From Acanthopleura granulata (lineage: Eukaryota > Mollusca > Polyplacophora > Chitonida > Chitonidae), in assembly GCA_016165875.1 (NCBI GenBank), contig JABBOT010000007.1, forward strand, positions 15,837,441-15,901,440: a stretch of DNA of 64,000 bases. The letters are read 5' to 3'. The position numbers and the translations under genes are program-made. This document shows positions 53,986-64,000 of this stretch, piece by piece. Under the pieces are notes generated by a model that was not told the DNA's origin, did not search any database, and worked only from the letters and a program-made list of their open reading frames with translations. The number at the start of each line of letters is the position of its first letter. Within the stretch, counting starts at the first letter, position 1.

Positions 53986-54850
53986 ATTTAAGCTACATGA
54001 AACCCCGCAGTGCGCGTTCTCCGCTCCGTATTTCCATATCCTTAGAGGCTGGACACTAAACATAAGTACTGCATAGCGGTGGAGAAAGGAAAGTTCCGTG
54101 TTGGTCCCTAGAATATTTGGGGATATAGTTCATGTAATGCGAAATCCCGCTTCTCAAGATGAATTTACTTCAAAATGATAGGACTAACATATGAACAGGA
54201 GTGTATCAGATAACCCGTAAACCTCGTTCTAGTGCGGGACTTCTGTTTACATGAATTTGACGTCGATATTTACCTTAAAATTCGTCAAAATTTTTAGGTC
54301 TTGACCTAACAACGCACTATATTAATTTTTAATGCAAGGGATTTAAAGTACCGGTAGGATTCTGCTTCGCATTACTGGTATCCTTCTTTGTGGTAGGGCG
54401 AAACAAAGATATATAGTACGATATTCTGCGAGACTAGGATTCGAGTTGCAGGCATGCAGGGATGTCCCTATAGCTTGCTCAAAGGGCTGGATGCGATAGA
54501 GCCTTTGTCGACGAGACTTCTTTATTCCTGTGCAAGATTTAAATCGAACACCATTGGTCTCGACGGTTTGTTTGTTTCTATCCCTCACTAGTGTAGTTTG
54601 ATTCTTCTAATTGTAATTGTTTCTACTACCCTGTTATACCTAATTTTTTATCTTGTCTTATACTGTTGCTGGAGGAAAATATCTGGGTGAAAGGCCTAAG
54701 AATATTTGCGGAAACAAGTAGAACGTCTTTGCTATAACTTTGGTAACAATCTAACGAATAAGTTAGTTAAGACTTTTGTCTGTATATTAGCTTACTGCAA
54801 TAAGTGATTTCTGAATGAAATGAAGTTGTGCATAGAGTGAAATATATAGA

Positions 54851-55035
54851 GGATATTGCAAAGTGAAGGTTGAATACCATAAATGTTGTTCACGAGAACA
54901 ATATTTATGGTATTCAGCCTTCAACGTGTACAATATTCTATTTATTATTTATACCCTAAAAGTATCATGGTTTAGTGTACTTTGAGGAGTTTTCGGCATT
55001 TTCTCCAGCCGCAGTGTCACCAAACATGTAATGTC
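54851..55035. repeat. Palindrome-headed dispersed repeat, copy 2
   Basis: Arms of about 41 bp (54851-54891 and 54896-54938) pair with few mismatches around a 4-nt loop, centred on TGAATACCATAAAT. The flank CTTTGAGGAGTTTTCGGCAT and TTTCTCCAGCCGC matches copy 1 at 18669. Confidence 0.75.
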
Positions 55036-55217
55036 AGAGCCTCCAATATTTGGGGCGCCGTATCTTTGTTTTGTAATAAAATAACACCTCTTAATAAAAT
55101 ATAGCAAGCAAATGTTTTTGCGTTTTACTTCAAAATGGAGGCATGGCAGCTTACAAATTATATACCCTTCTAAGCAATGCTTTCCTGGCATACTTGTTAG
55201 TAAGAGTTTATGTGTTT

Positions 55218-55440
55218 ATATATTTATTTATTTGATTACTGTTTAACTCCGTTTTCAAAAATTTTCCCTCGGACGGACAGGTCTATAAATGGAGAAAACC
55301 GGGGTTACCGTAGTAGATACCTGACAAAGCTACTGACTTAAAGGCGCACCTTAAGCAGCCAGATTCGAACGCGTGGCCTCATTGGTCAGTTGTCTACTAA
55401 TCACTGCAAACCAGCGCTTTCACCACCCGAGATAAACCAC
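55218..55440 (-). repeat. SINE-like repeat of another family
   Basis: A TTTATTTATTTGATTACTG tail lies at the left, and a tRNA-like head with B box (gattcgaacgcgtgg) at the right. The body differs from the main family. Confidence 0.5.
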
Positions 55441-55475
55441 TAAAGGTTTCTATATATGTACCCTTATCCACAATA

Positions 55476-55620
55476 GTATTTATTTATTTGATTGGTGTTT
55501 TACGCCGTACTCAAGAATATTTCACTTATAGACGGCGGCCAGCATTTTGGTGGGAGGAAAGCCGGCAGAGCCCAGGGGAAACCCACGACCATCCGCAGGT
55601 TGCTGGCAGACCTCCACAAT
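55476..55620 (-). repeat. SINE fragment, tail and body only
   Basis: TTTGATTGGTGTTTTACGCC, GGCGGCCAGCATTTTGGTGG and ATCCGCAGGTTGCTGGCAGA match the family consensus closely. It breaks before the head. Confidence 0.85.
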
Positions 55621-56187
55621 AGTAAAATCGCTCGTTTCCATAATTTTCTAAATCGGCTAAATAAAATTCAAGAAAGAATGGTGAATCACACGAAGTCCAC
55701 ATTTATGATTCCCTTCAAGTGGTATGAGTAGTTCTTTATCGGCCGATCTGCTAATATATAGCCTGTGTGTCTGGTATTGTGTGTGAGAGAGGCAGCACGC
55801 TGAAAACGTTGTCATGGAGATAAAGTGATGATAACACGGCCAATAACAATAGAAAAACCAAAAGAACGAAGAAAAGAAGACAAAGCAGCATTGTGTGAAA
55901 ATATATTCTAATAAAGACACATACATTTAAATTATAAAATTATTATAAATGTACGTAAAGTGCTATAAGTTATGTGTGAGAAAATCAGAATATAGACACA
56001 TCACCATTATGATGATTAAAAGAGGTACAAGAAAATTAATTTCTGAAATTTTAAAAATATTATTTCGATGCCAAGATTCGGCAGCTGCCTGTAAATGGTC
56101 CATGATGTCATGGCAGCTAACGGCTCCTGTCATGGCCTGCCCATTTCATCGGCCTGACCTCAGCGATTCGCTTCTGACATTTCACAC

Positions 56188-57142
56188 TGAGCCCAAACAA
56201 CTCGAATCGCCCCAGGCCTCCAGACTGCCTTCTACTCATGCGAAGAACGAAATCCCGCACATTCTGGAAGGAAAGAAGAACAGCGGTTCCGTCAGCGTGA
56301 CTTCTGTCGACCTTGTTATTGCTGTGTGAATTATAGTTTTCCCTGTTCGTCCATGATGAGAGCGCCAGTCCGGTAGTCAATGGTAACGATGACATTCCGG
56401 CAATTTTGTTCGAGAATTTTGGTCAGGGCCGTTTCCATGGACACTTCGCCGGGGAGGTTTCCGGTTGGGTAAACACTGCCGAAATATTCATCTGACTTGA
56501 AGACACTGTTGATGACTTAGCGAACCTGGTCCCTGGGCCCAGTATGGCACCGGCGTGGTGTACCAGCGTCTCTCTCCGTTCTCCATTTGACCATTAGCAA
56601 TCCTGGGGTCGGGGCACTTCCGGTAGGGGTCTGCCGTCAGCACTTTCTGAAGGACGTCGCCGTATTGAAGGATGATGTCCTTGTCCCGTGAGGTCCACGT
56701 ATGGATGGGTTGAGTGTTTGAGGTGAGGATAGCCCCGAACGCCATGGCGGTACACTGGTTACCACGGTACTTCTCACAGAGACGGTGTTCGTTACAGTTT
56801 TGGTGGTAAGACTGGGGTCGGATGACCTTCGGGGTGGGGAATCGCCTTTAGAAACAGGAAAAAAAGCTATGTTGTAATTGCGCAATCTGACTGGGACAAC
56901 ATTGCTACCGGCTTACTTTTTCCCCATACACTTAGAGTGATGATAGAACACAGTTTTCCAGAACTTTTCCTGAAAAAAAATGAAGTCTTACCAGTTCTGG
57001 AGGAAACTTTGTATTTTCTGACAACAGGCAGAATGTTCAACTGCTGAGGTGTATGAGCGAGTGTCTGCTCGGGTGTCACAACCAGACGGATATTGTTGTT
57101 GTTGTCGTCAACTCGACCCGGTAAGATTCATGGGTGTCATGT
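56188..57142 (-). pseudogene. Cysteine-peptidase-like (C76-type fold?) gene fragment, copy 1
   Basis: Two exons are visible: 56992-57142 (acceptor tgtttcag, donor GTAAGA; reads DDNNNNIRLVVTPEQT) and one from 56845 leftward (acceptor tttctaaag). The second contains YRGNQCTAMAFGAIL, then IHTWTSRDKDIILQYGD and, after a shift, EYFGSVYPTGNLPGEVSMET and NNKVDRSHADGTAVLLSF. A Gln-Cys near the start and an Asp-x-His far downstream resemble the active-site layout of herpesvirus-tegument-type peptidases (C76). I infer this from motif spacing only. Lesions compared with copy 2: two bases lost in the first exon, about 10 added near 56,510, and about 11 lost near 56,335, the last removing the Asp of Asp-x-His. 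Confidence 0.6.
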
Positions 57143-57300
57143 CTGAAACAAAAGAAACCATTGCTTGAGACACCTCTGTGGCCAGGAATGATTATTGTAC
57201 GTTATATCATAATCATAAGTAAAACATAACATTGAGTGAACACTGAATATAGAGAAACCATGCAAGTGTATGCATGCTACAGAATATAATACTTTACACA

Positions 57301-57565
57301 TACTTATTTATTTATTTATTTGATGTTTTACGCCGTACTCAGGAATATTTAACTTATTCGACGGCGGCCAGCATTATGGTTGGAGGAAAGCGGACAGAGT
57401 CCGGTGGAAATCCACGACCATCCTGAGGTTGGCGGACCTTCCCACGTGCGGTCGGAGAGGAAGCCAGCATGAGCTGGACCGGGCTCACAGCGACCGCATT
57501 GCTGGGAGGCTTCTGGGTCATTGTCCTGTGCTAGCGCACTAACCAACTGAGCCACGGAGGCCCCT
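57301..57565 (-). repeat. SINE, minus strand, full length, inside duplicated segment
   Basis: Tail, body and head (cactaaccaactgagccacg) are all present. The corresponding place in the second copy of the segment (near 62,950) has no SINE. Confidence 0.92.
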
Positions 57566-58899
57566 TACTGTACATATGCCTGCTGTCTATAATATAGCAC
57601 TACGCATGCAGACAACATTGAATTATATACAGCTTGTTGGAGTCGGATAATATAAACATGAACCATACATGTACTCTCATAAAACTAAAATGTAATCATT
57701 TTAATAATAATTTTAATCTAAAATTTTGGTAGCGGTGCATTGTTTGGGGTGGGGATTTCTCATGTCAGGTAAATACTTTCCAAAACGTTAGAAAATGTTC
57801 GTTTTTCAAAATTATGCTTAGAAAATGTATATAACATTATCTTACGTCTTTACATCTTACCTTTAGGTTTGAATGTAGACAATTAAACATTTGTGTTTTA
57901 AGACAGTAGCCTACCATCTAACACTGATTACTTCTCGTCTACAACACAACAGTACAGCATATCTTTTTAACATTTCTATATATTCTGCATTGCATGGTTT
58001 CAGTACGCTGGAAACACGAGAAAGGGCACTTATATATTTCAAACAGCTGGGGTGGGTGTGTAAATGTGTACAATATATACAATGTGTATAATCCCCTTAA
58101 AAATCTTTCATGATGATGTAATATGGCTTGTACAGGGCAAGTGACAAAATAGACGCTTAGAAAATCGTGTGTGGGAATTCTTTGTCTACAAATTTCTTTT
58201 AATCTTTGCCTGCGTTTTTTTTTAAATTTATTATGATCACTAGGATTATTTAAACTGAACAAAAATCTGTAAACATCATTATATGTCTGAATATATCTAC
58301 GCAATAGTGGTCACCACCATGGCTGGAGTAAGTCAAAGACTTAAATACACAAGACGTGGGTGGTAACTGCAAATGACTTTAGGAACATGCCTGTATATAA
58401 GCTGACGGTAGGTTTAGTTTAAATTAAGCGTCAAACTACTTATTCAGACAAGACCTACCTCTTTGCAGGTTGTCTGAGTTCAGACTTCTGGAAAACAAAA
58501 TGTTGGGCTTAAACTAAAGTGAATGTTTCTTTAAACCTCTTTTTGTTTCATTTATGGCTAAGAGGGTCAACCACAAATGATGTCAGTTTTCCAAAAAAAA
58601 TCAGTAAACATAACTTACACCACTCAGATCGACGTGGTAAACTGCTTTTAGATATGTGACTGAATATATTTCAGATATGTGATATATAAGCGGCATTGGT
58701 TTTGTTCCATAATGGAAATATTTCAAATCATTCAAGGAGAAAAATCTGCGTTAGTTGGTTCTCCTCAAATCGTTGCCGACTTCGGTTGCCAGCGGCCGTT
58801 GCTATAAACAAACGACTTCAGAGCATTCCATCGCGCGTGGCAACGTATTGGCGCCAACCAACATTCGATTCTACGTCAATAGCCCCATCTGGCACGTCG

Positions 58900-59346
58900 T
58901 TATTCAGTACAGGGAGATAAGGATGTCTAATTAGCTCATTATGACGTCGCACTTCAGTGCGGTACGGGTAGTATCTCCAACTTTTTACTGCTACCTGTAT
59001 CCAAATCCATTCGTATAACTTTACCCTTATTTAAAAAATGTTTTGAGTGTTACAAGTGAAACTAAAATTTATGCATATATCTCCGTTATATGTAGCATAT
59101 CTGTGACAAGCACAAGTGTATCTTATGGATATAACAAATTCCGCAAATTTATTAAATGTTCATAGAAAAAAGTATTACTTCACTTATACCACTCGACAAT
59201 TTTTTCTTCAATCTGTGCATTTCAAATTTAATGTAGTGTTACCTTTATACACTTACTACGAAATAAGTAGGCTGTGATGGGGTTGACGCCGTCTTGCCGG
59301 AACGGCTGTTTTTTATTCATCACTGTTTTATCTGTCACGAAGCGAT

Positions 59347-59381
<35 letters not shown>

Positions 59382-61690
59382 CATCACCATAATTTTAGGA
59401 CCGATACTTTCAAGAAGGTGGTACTTGTGCGTACAAATTAGCAGCTAACGTCACCTGTGAATTCTGGGAGAGAGTTTTCCTCACCTTCCCTGGAAAAAGA
59501 TAGCTATGAAACTCCTATGCTTTGCATGCTTGCGGTTTGTTCGGCGAGATCCCTTCGGAGATATGATTTTTTCCTTTCCCGCAGATGATTGGAATAACGT
59601 TGAAAGTGACGAGCGACATAGCCACAAGCAAAGCAAGGCACACTGTGTCGTCCTTGCCCTGATTGTCTCTTTTCAACATTCTGATATATACCAAAGTGAT
59701 TGGATAAAAGATTGAGCTGAAAGTCGAGTGACCGTTGGTGATAGCAGGGATGCTAACATCCTTTGCTTTGCGAAAGAGCTTGGAGTAGCCGACAAGAAAG
59801 ACGCGTCTGCTTCTGAGGAAAGTAATTTCCGCCACTGACGTAATTACAGAAAAAGCCCGAATTCCAGCAATTGCCAGTGGCTGCGGTGAACATGACGGTA
59901 TTCATTGTCCATAACCTTTCATCTGCCCATCACCATCAACTTCAGACGGCAAAGTTAGCCATCTACAGGTTAAGGAGGCTTTACGGTATCCGGACTGTCA
60001 CCCTTCCTGTCTGACAACTTCAATCTGGTTTTACGTGACCTGTTATATAAAACACCCCTGCCGGCAGCCAATGCTGTTAAATGGTGTATAATTGCAATTA
60101 TCAATGCCAAGGCATCTCTTTCCAATAACCGAGTTTTGCTATGAAATAACAAATGCGAATGAAAAATTGAGAGAATAATGAGTAATGAATGACCTCTCTG
60201 TACAGGTCATCTAATACACATCAATGGAATATATACTGAAGCGTTTAAAAGCTTTGAAGTTTGAGGAATTATTTCTTAGTAAATGTCTGGGGTGTGTACG
60301 ACTAGTAGTTGGCTATACCATCGCTTCAGGACATGTCTACACACAGGAGAATATTTCGGCACATTAGCTATGCTCCTGACGTAAAAAACGGTGTTCCAAT
60401 CATCTTTTCTATATTGAGGAACAACTATACAAGCTATGAGCACATCTACTACGAAATTAAGATGTACGTTGTCCTCCCTTCTGACAATAAACCAGCAGCT
60501 TGCTGTTTCTGTTTGTTTTGTCCTTGAACTATCAGACTCTACCTGCCGTCAGCCGCAAATGCTCACAATCCACGTGTGTTGTTGTTTCGTCTTTGTTGTC
60601 CATCATTAAGCTAAGTACTATTTGATCATTTTTAATATGGTGCTAAGCACTAATCAAATAAATGAATACTGTTTGATGGAATATTTTGTTTATCAGTATT
60701 CATTCGCCACGGAGTGAAGAATGGATCACTTTTCATTTCTGCCTGTAGGATCAAAGCAGTAAGCGAAGATGTGTGCGAATTGTCTGATTTGATGAAAAGA
60801 AGATGATAAAGTGAAGTCGGTCATGAAAAACTTACAATGGCTGAAACCCTGAAAGATTCTAACAAAACATGACATTTCTATGAAGCTCTTCCCTTCCAGA
60901 TCAAATAATTGTTTATCAGTCTTTGGAAAGAGAAAATGTTTCTTGGTACTCTTTCAAAATTGTGCAGGTTGAGAAAATTTAATGGTATAGAACAGCTGTA
61001 CATGTACAACAGCTGAGGGGTTTTACCCCTAGGCGAGGAGCTTAAATCACATTGGTTTAATTGGCTAATGACGCATCCAGATCTTTTGGATGGTTTAGTT
61101 ATATCTGCTGATGCATTGCACGTCTGAATCTGAATGGCAGTCTCTTAGCGCATGGTATCAGTGCACATGCGCAGAAAGGGTCATACTAGAAATAAACAAT
61201 AGCACTCAGTAATTTACGCCTACGCACCACAAGAGTGGAGGCCTCGGCAATACTCTGGAGTGAGCGCAGTTCCAACTTTTTAGTTATGTATTTTTCTGAA
61301 TTTTCGACTGAAAACTTTCAAGTTGCTTGACTGACACGAGTACGATCCATGAAGAAAATAAGACTTTTTTTTGCTTTTTCATGACATGATCTGGGATATA
61401 AGTCAACAATGACGCCCGGCAAAACGATGTTTGTATGTTTACAACACGGGAGTAATGTTCCATAGGAATACAAAAACGGCCGCCAGCCCTGTACAGTAGG
61501 CCTACGCAGCTAATCGTAGCAATGAAACATATGTAGCTGACTGATAACATTTTCTTGGCTTAATTTCTACTTCTTGCAAACAAAAAACGGCACGTACGAT
61601 AGAATAATAGTTCAGGAGTAGGCCGTTCCCATTTTTACTTCACATTTAAACCCACAAAAGCGCCAAACACTGACTCCGAAATTCATAACA
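58900..61690. other. Spacer between duplicated segments, no supported gene
   Basis: It holds open frames up to 106 codons (minus, 59515-59835) with no recognisable domain. If the duplication unit is about 5.6 kb, this spacer is the rest of the first unit. Confidence 0.4.
59343..59380. repeat. (TTTA)n microsatellite
   Basis: About nine uninterrupted ATTT units. No SINE body is attached. Confidence 0.92.
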
Positions 61691-61823
61691 AGGAAACAAC
61701 GTAAAAATGGTAAAAATGAGCAGACGACACGGCCTAGATTTGCCAAGTCTGATGTCACAAAGAAATAACGATGACATCACTCATTACTCCTCGGTCGGTT
61801 ACCTATCTATTAACCTGTCTATT

Positions 61824-62820
61824 GAGTCCAAACATCTCGAATCGCCCCGGGCCTCCAGGCTGTCTTTTGCGCATGTCCCGCACAAAATCTCGCACATTCT
61901 CCTAGGAAAGAAAAACAGCGGTTTCGTCAGGGTGACTTCTGCCGATCTTGTTATTGCTGTGTGAGTCAAAGTATCGAAGTTTGCCCTGTTCGCTCAGGAT
62001 GATAGCGCCGGTGCGGTCGTCAGTGATAAAGAGGGCATTACATTAATTCTGCTCGAGGATTTGGGTCAAGGCCGTTTCCATGGACACTCACCCGGGGAGG
62101 TTTCCGGTTGGGTAAACACTGCCGAAATATTCATCTGTCTTGAAGACGCTGTGCGAACCTGATCCCTGTGCCAGCCTTCATTTCGGCATGGCACCGCCAT
62201 GGTGTACCAGCGTCTCTCTCCGTGCTCTATTTCCCCGATCCCAGGGTCGGAGCACTTCCGGTATGGTCCACCGCCAGCACTTACTGAAGGGGTCGCCGTA
62301 GTGAAGGATGATGTCCATGTCCCGTGAGGTCCACGTATGGACGGGTTGGAGCTTAAGGGTGAGGATAATCACGAACGCCATGGCGGTACACTGGTTACCA
62401 CGGTACATTCTCACAGAGACGTTGTACGTCACAATTCTAGTCGTAAGAGGCACAAGCCGTCTGACTGGGGTTGGTGAGAGGGATTGTCGAGGTGGGGAAT
62501 CGCCTTTAGAAACAGGAAAAAAGGTATGTGGTGATTTCACAATCTTGTGACAACATTGCTATCGACTTATTTTTATGTTTTCCTACGCAACCAGAGTGAA
62601 AAATAGAGTATATTTTGTCGGTGCCTAGAATTAAAAAACTTTTCTTATGAACAAAGGGAAATCTTACCAGCTCTGACGGGAACTGTGTTTTCGGACCCCC
62701 GGCAGAGAGTCAGACTGCTGAGGTGTCTGACCGGGTGTCTGCTCGGGGGTCACAACCAGACGCATGTTGTTGTTGTTGTCAACAGCATACTTGATCCGGG
62801 AAGATTCATGGATGTCAGGT
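61824..62820 (-). pseudogene. Cysteine-peptidase-like (C76-type fold?) gene fragment, copy 2
   Basis: The upstream exon is 62668-62820 (acceptor cttccctacag, donor GTAAGA; reads HESSRIKYAVDNNNNMRLVV). The next exon runs from 62503 leftward (acceptor tttctaaag) and holds RGNQCTAMAFVIIL, with Cys codon at 62388-62390, and HTWTSRDMDIILHYGD. Farther on come EYFGSVYPTGNLPG and RYFDSHSNNKIGRSHPDET, whose Asp-Ser-His (codons at 61959-61967) would supply the Asp-x-His pair of such peptidases. Lesions: one base lost near 62,297, then in-frame TGA at 62088, TAA at 62043 and TAG at 61902. The splice sites match copy 1. I do not know the full gene; further exons may lie to the right. Confidence 0.6.
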
Positions 62821-64000
62821 CTGTAGGGAAGAAGGGAGTGGTGCATAAATGAGTATGGCACATTATATGTTGAATTTCTATAACACACAATAAGACAGAA
62901 TACGACAAATATGTGGTGTACAATAATGGAGTACATCGGTCGTGTAGAATACAATATTCTACACGTACTCTATTACACTATGAATGTAACCGACATCACA
63001 GTTACAATTACATTACAATACGTGTTGGCGTTAAATAACTATGAAATGAAATAAAATACTATACATGCACCCTTAAACTGCATTGTTACATATATTTTGA
63101 AAAACTTTAAATCTAAAATGCTGGCACAGGTGGTGAAGAAAAAAATGTTTGATGCTAGCTTAATACTCTCTAAAGTGTTAGAAAATTTTCCTTTTTCCGA
63201 AAGCTTAGAAAATATTGTTATCTTATGCTGTCTTACATGAAATTAACATTAACTGTATTTGTTGTGTCCCACAGTAGAAATGTTCAAGAAAACATTACGC
63301 TGCAAAATATTTTATAGCATTTAAAATGTATTATTTGACTACTTAAAAATGATGACAATTTCATATTAGCGGGTACAAATGTACAATAATATATAGTGCT
63401 ATCTCCTTAAAATATTTGGCAAAACTTGTGCGGAACTCTTTGTCTACACTAAAGAGTTTATTGTTTTAAGTATCACAATGAAGTCGAACCCAAGTGTGTG
63501 GGCTACACAGTGATGCAGTCTGTAAGAAAAGTCATTTTTTGATTGCCAGTTAACGTCATATTCAAGAATGTTTTTATTTACATGATAGTAATAAGATTTA
63601 TGTGTGGAGGCAGTGGAACAAAATGCGGAAAACGAAAAAATAATTTACTACAGAACCACGCATACATGCATGCTCACGCTAGGCTCTAATATAAATCAAA
63701 CTTGAAACTACTTACTCAGACCAACGCTGCTTCTTTGGACGTTGCCTGAGTTCCTTGAATACAAGATGTTGGCCTTGAACTAAACTAAAACGATCCCTTC
63801 ATTAAGCCCCCTTTTGGTTTCATTTATGACTAAGAGGGTCAACCACAAGTGATGTAAGTTATGTAAAGTATCAGTGAACTTTACTTCCATAGCTCAGATC
63901 GACGTGGTAAACTGTTATGATATGCATTAGTTTTGTTCCATAACGGAAATATTTCAAATCATTAGAGGAAAGAAATCTGCATGAGTTGGTTCTCGTCGCA
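61824..64000. repeat. Direct duplicated segment, copy 2 (runs off window)
   Basis: The counterpart of 56188-58770. It lacks the SINE and is still similar at the last base of the window (TGGAAATATTTCAAATCATT, then GAGTTGGTTCTC). Confidence 0.8.

Larger units (their letters stand above)
56188..58770. repeat. Direct duplicated segment, copy 1
   Basis: It matches 61824-64000 in order and orientation: the peptidase-like exons, then non-coding sequence including TTTATGGCTAAGAGGGTCAACC and TGGAAATATTTCAAATCATT. The offset is about 5,643 bp on the left and about 5,272 bp on the right, mostly explained by the SINE present only here. Edges are approximate. Confidence 0.8.

Overview
The window is nuclear DNA of an invertebrate animal. 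It is AT-rich, has long introns with GT-AG splice sites, is dense in short interspersed repeats and rich in TACATGTA-type words, and carries no bacterial operon structure. The tRNA-headed SINE family, of which about 15 copies are present, is of a kind I associate with molluscs and other lophotrochozoans. A mollusc is my best guess; no gene here proves it.

Region 1 (1 to about 27.2 kb, minus strand) holds one large gene, a Src-family non-receptor tyrosine kinase. Eight coding exons can be placed to the base (882 to 14824) and all reading phases join. They give an acylated N-terminus, a unique region with a proline motif, SH3, SH2, and the kinase domain up to the activation-loop tyrosine. The rest of the catalytic domain and the tail lie left of the window. 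A 5'-UTR acceptor at 14918, and a possible non-coding first exon near 27.2 kb, suggest a first intron of about 12 kb. The introns hold SINEs, a roughly 45-copy 33-bp minisatellite, a 35/38-bp array touching a splice acceptor, and a pyrimidine-rich degenerate array that fills one short intron.

Region 2 (about 32.0 to 36.4 kb, minus strand) is a cluster of immunity-related GTPase (IRG/IIGP-like) modules in decay. Module B still has 350 open codons with P-loop, G3, G4 and the IRG-type helical tail, but no ATG before the P-loop. Module A, fused directly upstream of it, has two stops and a frameshift. A separate copy C has an ATG and a splice acceptor, then two frameshifts and a stop.

Region 3 (about 36.4 to 56 kb) has no gene I can support. 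It holds SINE fragments, other dispersed repeats, palindromic elements and one cluster of CRE-like sites.

Region 4 (about 56.2 to 64.0 kb, minus strand) contains two direct copies, about 5.6 kb apart, of a multi-exon gene fragment. Its product has a Gln-Cys motif and a distal Asp-x-His motif, like cysteine peptidases of the herpesvirus-tegument type (C76-like fold). The two copies carry different disabling lesions, and one gained a SINE that the other lacks. The most interesting items are these duplicated peptidase-like pseudogenes, the decayed tandem-GTPase cluster, and the kinase's SH3-ligand-like motif with its missing linker tryptophan.
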